In this document: positions 16,841-27,198 of the stretch, piece by piece
Position numbering within the stretch: the stretch's first letter is position 1
Layout of the letters: each line of letters begins with the position of its first letter
Origin: Shewanella carassii
GTDB lineage: Bacteria > Pseudomonadota > Gammaproteobacteria > Enterobacterales > Shewanellaceae
Direction of reading: 5' to 3'
Assembly: GCF_002777975.1 (NCBI RefSeq)
Contig: NZ_NGVS01000006.1
Location: 388,100 to 452,099 of the forward strand
DNA: 64,000 bases
Translations under genes and position numbers: made by a program
Notes under the pieces: model-generated
What the model was told of the DNA's origin: nothing
Seen by the model: only the letters and a program-made list of their open reading frames with translations
Databases searched by the model: none

Positions 16841-17492
16841 CGGTATCGCTCCCGGCTAATGCCCCGGTTTGGGCCTGCCTCTAAACTAACCTAAAGTGGC
16901 TGAGATTACATTTGAAAATCCTGCAACCCCTTGTTTCGTTCTTGTCAGCTGATTTGAGCATACCCCGGCTTGGGGCCGAGTTTTGATGTCTTACGTCAAA
17001 TACCCAGACAAGATGTTCGGAAAAGGCCTTTTACGGCACAGAGCCTATGACATCGTGAGCGTCCGAGTTATTGAGCTAGAACCAAGGCGGGGGAGCAGAC
17101 TGTTAAACCGGGCGGTCAGAGTGGCGTCAGCGGGGAGGATTTCACGGTGTGCCGAGAAGTCGCCAGGACGAAAGTTTGCGGCAGGCGTTGGGTGAAACTC
17201 TCTGACTTTCGCCTGTGCCTTGGGGAAAAGTGATTGTTGCGTCTAGCCAACTAAGCTCTAGGAGCCGGAGACGGGGTTTGTTAGAGTAGGCGCAGTTTTT
17301 GGCGGCGGCTGTTGCGGGAAAGTGTGAAAGTTCCAGTCCGATAGCCAATCGCCGAGTCAAAGTATTGAGCCAGGCACTGAGCCAAAGCCCTGAGTTAGAG
17401 CTATGAGTTAGCGCTCTGAGTTAAAGTCTTTAGGCCAAGGCTGTAAAACCAAAGCCGTTAAACCAAAGCCGTTAAAGTGAACCGAGTCATAG
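16841..17492. other. Intergenic region without a convincing gene
   Basis: About 650 bases. The open frames lack ribosome binding sites and family features. The right end (17385-17475) is a low-complexity stretch with the repeated words GAGTTA and AAACCAAAGCCGTT (two exact tandem copies at 17446-17459 and 17460-17473), just before the methyltransferase gene. No tRNA or known RNA was recognised. Confidence 0.5.
17446..17473. repeat. 14-bp exact tandem duplication
   Basis: AAACCAAAGCCGTT occurs twice head to tail, within a low-complexity stretch that also repeats GAGTTA. It lies 20 bases before the methyltransferase ATG and could reflect slippage. Confidence 0.8.
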
Positions 17493-18128
17493 ATGAATCC
17501 ATGCCCCTTGTGTGCCAACACCCAGCCTAAGCAGATAGTTCCCGCCAGGGTTGCCAGACGTTATTTTCTCTGCCCAGAGTGTCGGCTCATCTTTCTCGAC
17601 CCTGTGCATTTGCTGCCCTTGAATGAGGAACAGCAGTTTTACGATACCCACGAGAACAGCATTGACGATCCCGGCTATGTGGGCTTTTTGCAACGCCTGT
17701 TGACGCCGGCGATGACCTTTCTGCGCCCGGGTATGCAGGGACTGGACTTTGGCTGTGGTCCTGGGCCGACACTATCAAAACTCCTGGCCCGGGAAGGGAT
17801 AGCGTGTGACGATTACGACCCGCTGTTTTTCCCTAATCCATTGCAGGCACAGTATGACTTTATTCTCTCCAGCGAGTGTTTCGAGCATTTGCACAGGCCT
17901 GCCGCCGAGATAAGCGCGCTGCTGGCACGTCTGGTTCCGGGGGGCTATTTAGGCATAATGACTGACCGCTGGCAGAGTGAAGCCCAGTTTTATGACTGGC
18001 ACTATACCCGGGATCCTACCCATTGCAGCTTCTTCCATCGTGCAACCTTGGACTGGCTCTGTGAGACGTTTGCTTTGAACTTATGTTTTGTCGATGAGCG
18101 GCGGATTGCCATCTTTCAGAAAAACTGA
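17493..18128 (+). CDS. Class I SAM-dependent methyltransferase with N-terminal zinc ribbon
   Basis: The 211-residue protein opens with CPLC and, about 20 residues later, CPEC, a probable four-cysteine zinc site. A Rossmann-fold methyltransferase domain follows, with the SAM-binding motif LDFGCGPGP near residues 82-90, an acidic strand end (DDYDPLF) and a motif IV-like ILSSECFEHL. The substrate is unknown. The ribosome binding site is weak. It converges on the nap operon and is unlikely to belong to it. Confidence 0.85.
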   Translation: MNPCPLCANTQPKQIVPARVARRYFLCPECRLIFLDPVHLLPLNEEQQFYDTHENSIDDPGYVGFLQRLLTPAMTFLRPGMQGLDFGCGPGPTLSKLLAREGIACDDYDPLFFPNPLQAQYDFILSSECFEHLHRPAAEISALLARLVPGGYLGIMTDRWQSEAQFYDWHYTRDPTHCSFFHRATLDWLCETFALNLCFVDERRIAIFQKN

Positions 18129-18162
18129 GGCATCAAAGTGAGGGGCTGGAAAGGGCAGGCAA

Positions 18163-18225
18163 GCCCCAATCCCTTTGGGGCTGTACCTTGAAACCGGGGC
18201 GCCTCCAGGAAGCAGCGACCCGGTT
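18163..18225. terminator. Possible terminator region between convergent genes
   Basis: An AGCCCCAA/TTTGGGGCT hairpin (around 18163-18183) and a longer AACCGGG/CCCGGTTTTT pairing fill the gap between the methyltransferase and napB. T-runs are modest, so the exact terminator is uncertain. Confidence 0.45.
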
Positions 18226-18235
18226 TTTCTCGCTA

Positions 18236-18676
18236 TCAGTTGGCAGCGCCAGTGCTGAAGTTATTTTCCACCAGCGGCTGCTTGTTATCGGCCTGAGGTA
18301 CATGGCACTGGGTACAGAAATAGTTCTGTCCATTGAGGGTGCCCTTGTCGTCGATAACATGGGACTTGGCCACAGGCGTTGCCTTCATGCGCTTGGCCTT
18401 GTTCCAGTCATGGCAGTTCATGCAGCTGTTTTTCTTCAGGCTGATGGGATAGTCGGCCTTGTGAGGAATGAGTGGCGGCTGCTCGGCGTAGTTACGCTCT
18501 ATGGTGTTGCCACGCATTGGATAGGAAGGCATGGCATCGGCCGGGCGTACAGAGCTAATCTCTGCATCGCCACCGCCAAGAGAACTGACGTTAACCGGCT
18601 GAGCCGTTTCTGCCTGCTGTCCTGAGCAGGCGCTGAGTGCCAGCAGCATCGCGGCTGCGCTGAGTGTTTTTTTCAT
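18236..18676 (-). CDS. napB: Periplasmic nitrate reductase diheme cytochrome subunit NapB
   Basis: I take the ATG at 18676, which has GGAG upstream and overlaps the napH stop by four bases. The 146-residue protein carries two CxxCH heme sites, CMNCH and CTQCH, as NapB does, and passes electrons to NapA. Its signal region ends LALSAC, a good lipobox with cysteine 18 followed by serine, which suggests a lipid-anchored NapB rather than the freely soluble type. This is the last gene of napDAGHB, the Shewanella isoform that lacks napC and uses NapGH as quinol dehydrogenase. Confidence 0.95.
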   Translation of the reverse strand: MKKTLSAAAMLLALSACSGQQAETAQPVNVSSLGGGDAEISSVRPADAMPSYPMRGNTIERNYAEQPPLIPHKADYPISLKKNSCMNCHDWNKAKRMKATPVAKSHVIDDKGTLNGQNYFCTQCHVPQADNKQPLVENNFSTGAAN

Positions 18677-19611
18677 TGCTTGTTCTCCGCCTTGGTGGCA
18701 ATTCGGTTGCAATCTATTTTGTTGGATTTCTCTTTGGCTTCACCCTTGGGTGATAGCCGGGTTAATGGCGTATCAAACTCAAAGACCTTCTTGGCACAGA
18801 CATCGATACAGCGGCCGCAGAGGGTGCAATCGGTACTGGTTATCGTTGGGTTGCTTCCCTTGAGGGCGGGTTTGAGCACCTGCCGTTCGGGACACACGGT
18901 AAAACAGTCCATACAGTTGTTGCAGTCGTTGGCTCTTACCGCCTCGATATTGACCAGTCGCAGCTTGCCCAGCAGGCTGTAGAGGGCGCCACTTGGACAC
19001 AGGTGGCTGCACCAGGCGCGCTCGCTGACGAACAGATCCAGCAGCAGTATCGCCAGTAGCAGCCACAGGCCACTGAAGCCACCGAACAACAAGGCCCGGT
19101 AGGCTACGGGAACTGGGTTGAGCCACTCCCAGGCCAACAGGCCGGTCAATGGGGGCAACAGCAACACCAATACCAGCAGATAGTAGCGCAGCGACCTTGG
19201 CAGCTCGGGCAATCTGGGCAGGCCCAACTTGCGTCTGAGCCAGGCGGCGGTATCTGTCACCATGTTGACCGGGCAGACCCAGCTGCAGAACACCCGTCCA
19301 CCCAGCAGGCCATAACCCAGGGCGACAATGGCGGCGCCGAGCAGTAGGCTCAGTTCCGGCAGATGGCCACTGGCCAAGCTCTGCAGCGTCACCAGCGGAT
19401 CGGCCAGCGGTACTGTGTCCAGCAACAGACTGGCCGACAGGTTGCCTTTCAGCAGCCAGAGGCCAAACAATGGTCCTATGGCAAACAGCAGCAAAACGCT
19501 CAGTTGTGACAGGCGTCTGAGCAGCAGGAACCTGTGTGCCTTCCACCAACCCAGGGTGGCGATGGCATCGGCGGCAAAGGCGTCTGAGCTTTGGTTTTTT
19601 CTTCGACTCAT
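18673..19611 (-). CDS. napH: NapH, membrane quinol dehydrogenase subunit with iron-sulfur clusters
   Basis: The 312-residue protein has about four membrane helices, two cytoplasm-facing CxxxCP motifs (CSWVCPVN and CSHLCPSG) and two ferredoxin-type 4Fe-4S sites near the C-terminus ([12 protein letters not shown] and [11 protein letters not shown]). Family knowledge: NapH oxidises quinol with NapG and feeds electrons to NapB and NapA. The start overlaps the napG stop by four bases and its stop overlaps the napB start, a tightly coupled operon. Confidence 0.96.
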   Translation of the reverse strand: MSRRKNQSSDAFAADAIATLGWWKAHRFLLLRRLSQLSVLLLFAIGPLFGLWLLKGNLSASLLLDTVPLADPLVTLQSLASGHLPELSLLLGAAIVALGYGLLGGRVFCSWVCPVNMVTDTAAWLRRKLGLPRLPELPRSLRYYLLVLVLLLPPLTGLLAWEWLNPVPVAYRALLFGGFSGLWLLLAILLLDLFVSERAWCSHLCPSGALYSLLGKLRLVNIEAVRANDCNNCMDCFTVCPERQVLKPALKGSNPTITSTDCTLCGRCIDVCAKKVFEFDTPLTRLSPKGEAKEKSNKIDCNRIATKAENKQ

Positions 19612-20351
19612 ATTGCCCCTCCGTTACCCAGTCCAGGCAGCCCTTGATTGAGCATCTCCAGGGTGGTCTTTTCCGTGTCTATATAAGTGTCGTGCTCGGC
19701 GGTCTTGCCGCTGGCGAGCTTCTGCGGCAGCACCTTGATCGCTGGTTCTTCCAAAACGCAGGCATGTTCACACTTGCCGCAGCCGGTGCAGATATCGGCA
19801 TGCACGGTAGGAATAAACATGGCGTGGTGGCCACTGCGCTCATTGCGGGCACGCTCAAGGGTGATGGCCTCATCGATGAGCGGGCAGACGCGGTAGCAGA
19901 CATCACATCTCAGGCCTTTGAAGTTAAGGCAGTTTTTCTCATCTATTAGTACGGCCGTGCCCATTCTGGCATCCTCGATTTTCTCGAGGCCGGTATCCAG
20001 AGCCCCACTGGGACAGGCGCGGGTACAGGGAATGTCCTCGCACATCTCACAGGGGATACTGCGGGCGCTGAAGAAGGGCGTGCCTGTGGCTGCCCCTTCA
20101 AACCAACGCGCCAGTTTCAGAGTGTCATAGGGACAAGCCTCGACACAGAGACCACAGCGAACACAGGCCGAGAGAAAGGCGTCCTCGGCGAGGGCGCCCG
20201 GGGGACGTATCGCCTGGGGCGCCAGCGACTGGGACTTGGCCAGCGCTGATATCCCCAGCCCGGCCAACCCCATCACACAGCCGGCTTTGGCCGTGGTCGC
20301 CAGAAACTGGCGACGATTGATGTTATTGACACCATTGCGTTTGTCACCCAT
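19608..20351 (-). CDS. napG: NapG, periplasmic ferredoxin-type subunit
   Basis: The 247-residue protein begins with a twin-arginine signal ([13 protein letters not shown]). It carries four 4Fe-4S cluster motifs: [26 protein letters not shown], a [17 protein letters not shown] group and [11 protein letters not shown]. It is exported folded by Tat, then works with NapH to move electrons from quinol toward NapB. Its start is ten bases after the napA stop. Length and cluster count match the family. Confidence 0.96.
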   Translation of the reverse strand: MGDKRNGVNNINRRQFLATTAKAGCVMGLAGLGISALAKSQSLAPQAIRPPGALAEDAFLSACVRCGLCVEACPYDTLKLARWFEGAATGTPFFSARSIPCEMCEDIPCTRACPSGALDTGLEKIEDARMGTAVLIDEKNCLNFKGLRCDVCYRVCPLIDEAITLERARNERSGHHAMFIPTVHADICTGCGKCEHACVLEEPAIKVLPQKLASGKTAEHDTYIDTEKTTLEMLNQGLPGLGNGGAI

Positions 20352-20361
20352 TACTGCTGCC

Positions 20362-22845
20362 TCACGCCTTCATCACTTTGACCGGACACTTCTTGAAGTC
20401 TGTCTCTTTGGACAGAGGGTCGGTGGCGTCCAGTACCAGCTTGTTGACCAATTGACGAGCATCGAAGAAGGGCATGAACACCACACCTTTGGGCGGCTTG
20501 TTACGGCCCTTGGTTTCAACCCGGGTCTTCACTTCGCCGCGAGGCGAGGCGACGATGACTTCATCTCCACGCTTGAGGCCACGGCTCTTGGCATCATCAG
20601 GGTGCATGAAGATCTGTGCATCCGGATAGGCGCGGTACAACTCGGGCACCCTGGCGGTCATTGAACCTGTGTGCCAGTGCTCCAGCACCCGACCTGTGCT
20701 CATCCACAGATCATATTCACTGTTGGGTTCTTCGGCGGCCGGTTCGTAGGGCAGGGCGAAGATCACCGCCTTGCCATCCGGCTTGCCGTAGAACTGATAG
20801 CCTGAACCCGGTTTAACGTAAGGGTCAGAACCTTCAACGAAGCGGCGCAGGGTTTCCTTGCCATCCACTACCGGCCAACGCAGACCTCGGGTTTCGTGGT
20901 AGCGGTCGAACTGGGCCAGATCGTGACCATGGCCGCGACCAAAGGCGGCGTATTCTTCGAAGATCCCCTTCTGCACATAGAAGCCGAAGTGTTCGGATTC
21001 ATCGTTGAGCTCGGCCTGACAGTCGCTGGCGGGGAACTTGTTGATCACTCCGTTGGCGAACAGCACTTCATAGAGGTTCTTGCCGGCGTATTCAGGTTTC
21101 TTGGCGATCAGCTCGGCGGGCCAGACTTCCTCTACCTTGAAGCGCTTGGCGAACTCCATCAGCTGCCACAGATCCGACTTGGCGCCTTCAGGGGCTTTCA
21201 CCTGCTGGTGCCACATATGGGTGCGGCGCTCGGCGTTACCATAGGCACCTTCTTTCTCGACCCACATGGCGGTAGGCAGGATCAGGTCGGCCGCCATGGC
21301 GGTGACTGTTGGGTAGGGATCTGACACCACGATAAAGTTTTCCGGGTTACGGAAACCGGGATAGATTTCATCGTTGATGTTGGGGCCGGCCTGCATATTG
21401 TTGGTACACATGGTCCAGTAGCAGTTGAGCTTGCCGTCTTTCAGCATCCGGCTCTGCAACACGGCGTGGAAACCCGGCTTGGGCGGAATAGTGCCTTCAG
21501 GCAGCTGCCAGGCCTTTTCTGTGATGGCGCGGTGTTTGTCGTTGTTGACCACCATGTCGGCGGGCAGACGGTGGGCAAAGGTGCCGACTTCACGGGCGGT
21601 ACCACAGGCTGAGGGTTGGCCTGTGAGAGAGAAGGGGCTGTTACCTGGAGTGGCAATCTTGCCGGTCAACAGGTGCAGGTTATAGAGCATGTTGTTGGCC
21701 CAAACCCCACGCACGTGTTGGTTGATACCCATGGTCCACAGGCTCATCACCTTGACCTTGGGATCGGCATAGGCCTTGGCCAGCTCCAGCAGACGCTCTT
21801 TCTCCACGCCGCTCATTTCGCTGGCGTATTCCAGAGTGTAGCGGCTGACAAACTTGGCGTACTCATCGAAGCTGATATCGCTGAACTTGCCGTTACCCGG
21901 ATTCTTGGCTTTTTTCTCCAGCGGATGATCCGGACGCAGGCCATAACCTATGTCATCCACACCCAGGGCAAACTTGGTGTGCTTGTTGACGAAGTCCTTG
22001 TTGACCGCGCCGTTTTGGATGATGTAGTTGGCGATATAGTTGAGGATAACCAGATCGGACTGAGGCTTGAACACTATCGGGTTGTCGGCCAAATCGAACG
22101 AGCGGTTCTCGAAGGTAGACAGTACATGTACCTTGCCGTCGGGGTGGCTCAGACGGCGATCCGACAGGCGGGCCCAGAGGATCGGGTGCATCTCGGCCAT
22201 GTTGGCGCCCCAGAGCACAAAGTGATCGGCGGCTTCCAGGTCGTCATAACAACCCATGGGTTCATCGATACCAAAGGTACGCATAAAGCCGACCACGGCC
22301 GACGCCATACAGTGGCGGGCATTGGGGTCGATATTGTTGGTGCGGAAACCTGCCTTATGCAGCTTGGAGGCGGCGTAGCCTTCCCAGATGGTCCACTGGC
22401 CTGAGCCGAACATGCCCACAGAAGTCGGGCCCTTGGTGTTGAGCGAGTGCTTCCACTTTTCTGCCATCACATCGAAGGCCTTGTCCCAGGTCACCGGGGT
22501 GAACTCACCGTCTTTGGCGTATTGGCCGTCTTTCATCCGCAACAGTGGCGTGGTCAGACGGTCTTTTCCGTACATGATTTTCGACAGGAAGTAGCCCTTG
22601 ATGCAGTTCAGGCCCTTATTGACCGGGCTCTCAGGATCACCCTTGGTGGCGACGACCTTGCCCTCTTTTGTGCCTACCAGCACAGAGCAGCCGACACCGC
22701 AGAATCGGCAGGGGGCCTTGTCCCATTTAATATTGTCTTTCTGCTCAGCGGCTTCGACGACTTTCACTGGCAGAGTGACTCCAACGGCCGTGGCGGCGGC
22801 AACGGCGGCGTTGGCTTTAAGAAACTCGCGGCGGCTTATGCTCAT
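20362..22845 (-). CDS. napA: Periplasmic nitrate reductase catalytic subunit NapA
   Basis: The 827-residue protein reduces nitrate to nitrite at a bis-MGD molybdenum site. It has a Tat signal ([12 protein letters not shown]), a 4Fe-4S site with cysteines 46, 49, 53 and 81, and the molybdenum-ligating cysteine 179 in [10 protein letters not shown]. The C-terminal molydopterin-binding block ([14 protein letters not shown]) is also intact. The ATG overlaps the napD stop by four bases. Its maturation needs NapD, which binds the Tat signal. Confidence 0.98.
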   Translation of the reverse strand: MSISRREFLKANAAVAAATAVGVTLPVKVVEAAEQKDNIKWDKAPCRFCGVGCSVLVGTKEGKVVATKGDPESPVNKGLNCIKGYFLSKIMYGKDRLTTPLLRMKDGQYAKDGEFTPVTWDKAFDVMAEKWKHSLNTKGPTSVGMFGSGQWTIWEGYAASKLHKAGFRTNNIDPNARHCMASAVVGFMRTFGIDEPMGCYDDLEAADHFVLWGANMAEMHPILWARLSDRRLSHPDGKVHVLSTFENRSFDLADNPIVFKPQSDLVILNYIANYIIQNGAVNKDFVNKHTKFALGVDDIGYGLRPDHPLEKKAKNPGNGKFSDISFDEYAKFVSRYTLEYASEMSGVEKERLLELAKAYADPKVKVMSLWTMGINQHVRGVWANNMLYNLHLLTGKIATPGNSPFSLTGQPSACGTAREVGTFAHRLPADMVVNNDKHRAITEKAWQLPEGTIPPKPGFHAVLQSRMLKDGKLNCYWTMCTNNMQAGPNINDEIYPGFRNPENFIVVSDPYPTVTAMAADLILPTAMWVEKEGAYGNAERRTHMWHQQVKAPEGAKSDLWQLMEFAKRFKVEEVWPAELIAKKPEYAGKNLYEVLFANGVINKFPASDCQAELNDESEHFGFYVQKGIFEEYAAFGRGHGHDLAQFDRYHETRGLRWPVVDGKETLRRFVEGSDPYVKPGSGYQFYGKPDGKAVIFALPYEPAAEEPNSEYDLWMSTGRVLEHWHTGSMTARVPELYRAYPDAQIFMHPDDAKSRGLKRGDEVIVASPRGEVKTRVETKGRNKPPKGVVFMPFFDARQLVNKLVLDATDPLSKETDFKKCPVKVMKA

Positions 22846-23141
22846 GGTGTTTCCTCACTCTTTATTTCTTTTGTTTGACTGACAGGCTCAGAATCGACCT
22901 GATGATAGATAAGACTGCTGGACAGTATCCCGGGCAGACGGTTGATTGCTTCGACGTTATCCAGGATCTCGCCCTGGCTTTCGCCTTCGAGGGTGACTAC
23001 CAATTTGCCTTCTGGGCTGCTGGCGTGGACTTCGGCGCCTTCAAGGGCCTGGATGGCAGTGGTCACCGCCTCCAGGGTTCCCGGAGCGGCATGCACCACC
23101 AGACTGGTGACATGGTATTCCATCTCTGTTTGTTGCTTCAT
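22842..23141 (-). CDS. napD: NapD, chaperone for NapA maturation
   Basis: The 99-residue cytoplasmic protein shows the NapD ferredoxin-like fold pattern: an [14 protein letters not shown] first strand, a [18 protein letters not shown] central hairpin and a [13 protein letters not shown] last strand. It binds the Tat signal of NapA and delays export until the cofactor is loaded. The frame starts at 23141; an internal ATG six codons later is also possible. It is the first gene of napDAGHB, with a NarP-type box and a CRP-like site upstream. Confidence 0.95.
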   Translation of the reverse strand: MKQQTEMEYHVTSLVVHAAPGTLEAVTTAIQALEGAEVHASSPEGKLVVTLEGESQGEILDNVEAINRLPGILSSSLIYHQVDSEPVSQTKEIKSEETP

Positions 23142-23235
23142 TGAGGCTCACCTCGACAGGTAAGGGCGACTGGCACGGCATAGGCCGAGTCACCGGAACT
23201 GAATCAAAGTCTAGACCTCATTAAAAATGTGGGTA

Positions 23236-23251
23236 TACCTCTTGAGAGGTA
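23236..23251 (-). promoter_or_regulatory. NarP/NarL 7-2-7 box upstream of napD
   Basis: TACCTCT, two bases, then AGAGGTA: a perfect inverted pair of heptamers fitting the TACYYMT consensus with the 7-2-7 spacing preferred by NarP. A possible -10 (TAGACT on the minus strand, 23208-23213) would put the box centre near -43, where NarP activates nap in E. coli. Confidence 0.85.
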
Positions 23252-23285
23252 ATGAAGGCGATTGGCGATCCGGATCAACATTTTC

Positions 23286-23305
23286 AATGTGATCTGAATC
23301 TAAGT
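23286..23305 (-). promoter_or_regulatory. CRP-like site upstream of the nap promoter
   Basis: AATGTGATCTGAATCTAAG has one perfect TGTGA half and a partial second half with correct six-base spacing. It lies about 94 bases before the inferred nap start. In Shewanella, CRP is known to activate anaerobic respiration genes, so the position makes sense. Confidence 0.5.
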
Positions 23306-23398
23306 TTGAAATTTAAACAGATTAGCCGCTTGACTCCTGCAATATTAATGCAACGCCATTTTGATAATAGTTCTTGTTTACTACCTAAAGTGGGTTAT

Positions 23399-24595
23399 TC
23401 AATAGCCGGTCAGCTCCATATAACCCATGCCGGTTTGTGTGCCCTTGATGGTGATTGGCCCCTCCCAGTAGGGGATAGACAGGTTCATGGCGGCATTGGG
23501 ATTGAGGGCTTCCAGAGTCAGTGACAGAGATTCTCCCGGCAGCTCCAGTTGCCAGGCTACAGGGTAACGACCGCTGGCCGTTTGTTGCCAGTTCTTGACG
23601 CTGAGACTGATATCATCGAGCGCCAATGGGTGGCCACTGCCGTCGGGATACATGCGCTTGCCGCTGAAAAAGGCTTTATTTTCCTGCTCTCTGAGCTGAA
23701 ACAGCATCAGGGCCGAGCCGTCATCGAGCCGCAAGGCGAACCAGTCCCAGCCCTGTTGGCCGCGACTGAGAAACTCTGAGCTCCACTCCCTATCGAGCCA
23801 GGCATTGCCGGATACCTGCAGCCATTGCTCCTTGTGGCGCACTCTGCCTTCGACCCGAATAAAGGGCTGGCTGTAGTAGTAAGAGGCCACAGTGCCAGCG
23901 GCATTTTTACGGCTGAAACCCTTGTCTCCCTGAATCTGAAGCTCGGCTTGGCTATCGAGTTGCAACTCGAAGGCAAAGTCCTCTTCGCTGACCTGTAAAC
24001 TAGCGGGAAACAGCCCGCTATTGGGGCCGCTTGCCGCCCGGCTTTGCCAGCGCCAGTTATCGAGCCAGACCCTGAGCGGCAAGCCCACGGCTCCGGCTTG
24101 AGCTTTGTCCTGGGTTCCTTGGGGATGGGCCGCTTTGCCTTGGGCTTGGGGCGCGGCAAGTGCGCCCCTGGCCCAGCGCTCGGCGCTTTGGTGACTGTTT
24201 TGAAAACTGAGTGCGCTGTGAGCCATATAAAGCTGATTCGTCGCCCAGGGAGAACTGGATTCAGGTTCATTCGGGGAAAGGGCAATACGAAACTGAGTCC
24301 ATTGCAGTCCGAGGGGCTCACCGCTTTGCGTGGTCAGATTGGCGGTCAGATACCACCACTCCTGGCGAAAGCCGGGGTGGGACAGGTGATCATCCGGAAA
24401 CTGCAGCGCCGCGTCTGGCTCGACTTTCGCATAACCTTCGCTCGCTGTCCCCATCACCCGGCTCATGGCCCGCGAGTCTTGCTGCTGAGCCTGGTCTTGA
24501 TGAGCCTTATCGCAGCCGCTCAGCACAGCGCCGCTCAGCAGTAGACCCGCTAACAAGGGCGCTACGGCACGCCACCGCATTGTAATCAATCGCAT
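23399..24595 (-). CDS. AttH/CrtC-like lipocalin-domain lipoprotein
   Basis: I choose the ATG at 24595, which overlaps the permease stop by one base (TAATG) and has AGGAGGTG upstream. A signal with lipobox VLSGC follows, so the protein (398 residues) is lipid-anchored. The body is a double lipocalin-like domain as in hydroxyneurosporene hydratase CrtC and AttH: a HPGFRQEWWYLTANL block near residue 70, a QWTQFRIALS segment, then AWLDREWSS and WDWFALRLDDGSALMLFQLR. No carotenoid genes lie nearby, so an enzyme role is doubtful. With the upstream ABC exporter it forms an AttEFGH-like operon, and I infer a carrier for a hydrophobic envelope molecule. Confidence 0.85.
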   Translation of the reverse strand: MRLITMRWRAVAPLLAGLLLSGAVLSGCDKAHQDQAQQQDSRAMSRVMGTASEGYAKVEPDAALQFPDDHLSHPGFRQEWWYLTANLTTQSGEPLGLQWTQFRIALSPNEPESSSPWATNQLYMAHSALSFQNSHQSAERWARGALAAPQAQGKAAHPQGTQDKAQAGAVGLPLRVWLDNWRWQSRAASGPNSGLFPASLQVSEEDFAFELQLDSQAELQIQGDKGFSRKNAAGTVASYYYSQPFIRVEGRVRHKEQWLQVSGNAWLDREWSSEFLSRGQQGWDWFALRLDDGSALMLFQLREQENKAFFSGKRMYPDGSGHPLALDDISLSVKNWQQTASGRYPVAWQLELPGESLSLTLEALNPNAAMNLSIPYWEGPITIKGTQTGMGYMELTGY

Positions 24596-27198
24596 TAGAG
24601 CACCTCCTGTTGCAGACTGGAGACCAAAGAGCGGCGGCTCTGCCAATAGAGGGGAACTATCACCGCCAGGATGCAGCACAGCAGCGACAAAAGCACCACC
24701 CGGCCATAGGCCAGCCAGTCCCACTGCATGGCTATGGTCCAGCCGAAGGCCTGCAGCGTCACCTTATGAATAAGCAGGTAACCGAGAATCGCCCCCATGG
24801 GCAGGGCCAACAGACAGGTGAGCAGCACTACCAGCAGCATCTGCAATAGCAACATGGACAAAAGTCGACCACGGGTAAGCCCGAGCGAGCGTAACATGGC
24901 GAGGCTCGCCTGGCGGGACTGGGTGAGCATCAGCACAGCACTGAAAAGCCCCACGGCGGCCACCAGTAAGGTCAGGGTGTTGAGTACCAGGGTTATGCTG
25001 AAGGTCTTGTTGAAGACCCGAATCGCCTCGTCGCGAATTTTTTGCTGGCTGTAGACCTGTATCGGGCTGAGTCCGAGCTCTTGAATAAGGGCGCGCTCGA
25101 GGGCGGCAATGCTTGTGAGTCCTGCCCCCTTGGCGCTTTCTGCACTTGTTGCTATGCCACTCACCGCCAGGCTAACGGCTTCAGTTGGCAGCTTAAGCTG
25201 TTGCCAGAGGGATTGCGCCAGCAGGACCTCACCCTTGGGATTGCCATAGTCGTAATAGATGGCGCTGATGGGCAGGGTCAGTGGTGTCTTACATTCCTTA
25301 TCCGGGCAGAGGCTGAGCTGGTCGCCCGGCGCCAGCCCCAGCGTCAGCGCCAAGGGCTCGCTGATAGCCAGAGCCTGGCCTTGGATCACCGTCAGCAGCG
25401 CTTGCTGTTGCTGGTTTTGGGCTCCTTGCACCTGTTCCTGGGAAGCAACTTGTTCCTGGAAAGTAACTTGGGCTGGGGTCTTCAGCGCCGTGGTGCGCGC
25501 GATAGAGTCGGCGTCCCGGCTGATAAGGTTTATCTCCAGCGTATTGCCGCTCCCCTTGGCATAGAAGGGCGCCTGCCATTGGTAGAAGTGAGCCAGTCCG
25601 GGGGCTTGCTGCTTAAGAAAATGCTCCAGATTTGCCATATTGCCGGCGCCCGGACGGATATAAAGCTCGGCATGCAGGCGGGTATCGAGCCAACTTCTGA
25701 GGGTCTTGTCAAAGCTGCCTACCAGGGTATTCATGGCGATATTGGCACACAGGGCCAGTAGCAGCGCCATCATGGCCAGCGCCAGCGGTGCCACCAGCTC
25801 TCGGGTATCGGCGATGGCGTACTTGCTGAGCCCGGACGGAAACAGCCGCGCCAATAGCCCGAGTAAAGACTGCAACAGTTGCGGCAACAGCAGCGGGATA
25901 GCCAGGGTCAAGAGCCCCATCAAGCCCAGGCTGCGTTGGTGGGTTTGGCTCAAGGGGTAAAGCAGCGCCGTCAGGGCAAGCAGCGCAACCCCGATGAGAA
26001 ACAGGCGTTTGTGCATGCTTCTGTGTCTGTGGGCATGCCATTGGCTCTGGGTATTTTGTGCCAGGCTCTGATGACACAGCTCAAGATGCAGGGGCACGCA
26101 GGCCAGCAGTGCGGCGATAAGTGTCAGACCGGCGCCTTCGGCCAGCCATTGCCAGCGCCAATTCCCCGGCAGCAGAGTCGCGCCATAGAGCTGCTCCAAG
26201 GTCAGCGCCACCATAGGCTGCAGCCACTGGCTGAGCTGCAGCGCCAGAATAAAGCCGCTGGCCGAGCCAATGAACACCAGCAACAACAACTCCAGCAGTA
26301 GCGCCAGCATCAGGGCGCGCCGTCCCAGCCCCTGCTTGAGCAACAAGAGCAACAAACGGCGGCGTTTCATCAGGCTGTAGCGTACACCGTTGTAGGCGAT
26401 AAACAGCCCCACCACGAAGGCCAACATCCCCATGGCGTTGAGGTTCAAATGAAAGCTGCGGGTGAGCGCGGTCAGGGCGGCGCCCTTGTCCTGCTCGCTG
26501 ATATTCAGCTTATCCAGCGGCAGTCCGCTTTGCTTGAGTCGCTCTTTGAGCCTTTGCGGTTCGCCAAAGAGGGCGATATAGCTGAGGGTGCCCTCGCGCT
26601 TTAATAGTTGCTGGGCCAGCGAGATATCCAGATAGAGGCGGTTACCGAGCTGCTCTGAGTCGGCGAGCGCCAGCACTTCGAGCGTGCGCCCACTGAGGGA
26701 CAGGGTTGGCGGCGCCTTGAGTCCTTGATGCAGGCTGTCACTCATGACAATGATGGGCTCTCCGGCGAGCAGTCTATTCAAGGGCAGATGGTTGCGGCCA
26801 TTGCCCCTTTGCTCGAAGGTGCCGAGGGCGGCAATGATATCGCTGCCTTCCACTTGCCACTGGCGGCCCTGAGCGTCGTCAAGGACGCCGCTGATCACCG
26901 GCAGTGCTTGGATGCCGCTTTGGCGCAGCTGAAAATAGAGCGCTTCATCGAGGCTGGCCCCGCGGGCCTTGGGGGTGATAAACAAACTGGCTTGTTGTCC
27001 CAGGGCTTCGCCCGCCTCACGGTAGCTGTTGATGGCGTTGTCATTGGTGGCCTTGACGCCAATCAGCAGAGTCACCGCCAACACCACTCCCAGCAGTATG
27101 GCGCCGGCCTGCAGTGGCGCCTTGCGATAGTGGGCCAGGGTGACTTTCAGGGCCTGCCAGGCCAACTTGATTGTGGTCAGCGCCCCTGTGTCATTCAT
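24595..27198 (-). CDS. ABC transporter permease, FtsX/MacB type
   Basis: The start at 27198 overlaps the ATPase stop by eight bases; the longer frame from 27288 would run far into that gene. The 867-residue product has an N-terminal helix, a periplasmic MacB-like domain, three helices, a middle set of helices, a second periplasmic domain, and a final three-helix FtsX domain (SLAMLRSLGLTRGRLLSMLLLQM). It is thus a fusion of two permease halves. This class usually does not import; it moves lipids, lipoproteins or peptides by mechanotransmission or extraction at the inner membrane. Confidence 0.88.
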   Translation of the reverse strand: MNDTGALTTIKLAWQALKVTLAHYRKAPLQAGAILLGVVLAVTLLIGVKATNDNAINSYREAGEALGQQASLFITPKARGASLDEALYFQLRQSGIQALPVISGVLDDAQGRQWQVEGSDIIAALGTFEQRGNGRNHLPLNRLLAGEPIIVMSDSLHQGLKAPPTLSLSGRTLEVLALADSEQLGNRLYLDISLAQQLLKREGTLSYIALFGEPQRLKERLKQSGLPLDKLNISEQDKGAALTALTRSFHLNLNAMGMLAFVVGLFIAYNGVRYSLMKRRRLLLLLLKQGLGRRALMLALLLELLLLVFIGSASGFILALQLSQWLQPMVALTLEQLYGATLLPGNWRWQWLAEGAGLTLIAALLACVPLHLELCHQSLAQNTQSQWHAHRHRSMHKRLFLIGVALLALTALLYPLSQTHQRSLGLMGLLTLAIPLLLPQLLQSLLGLLARLFPSGLSKYAIADTRELVAPLALAMMALLLALCANIAMNTLVGSFDKTLRSWLDTRLHAELYIRPGAGNMANLEHFLKQQAPGLAHFYQWQAPFYAKGSGNTLEINLISRDADSIARTTALKTPAQVTFQEQVASQEQVQGAQNQQQQALLTVIQGQALAISEPLALTLGLAPGDQLSLCPDKECKTPLTLPISAIYYDYGNPKGEVLLAQSLWQQLKLPTEAVSLAVSGIATSAESAKGAGLTSIAALERALIQELGLSPIQVYSQQKIRDEAIRVFNKTFSITLVLNTLTLLVAAVGLFSAVLMLTQSRQASLAMLRSLGLTRGRLLSMLLLQMLLVVLLTCLLALPMGAILGYLLIHKVTLQAFGWTIAMQWDWLAYGRVVLLSLLCCILAVIVPLYWQSRRSLVSSLQQEVL

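Noticed and set aside
17385..17475. A CRISPR or integron-like repeat
   Set aside because: Only two exact 14-base copies with no spacers; best seen as local slippage.
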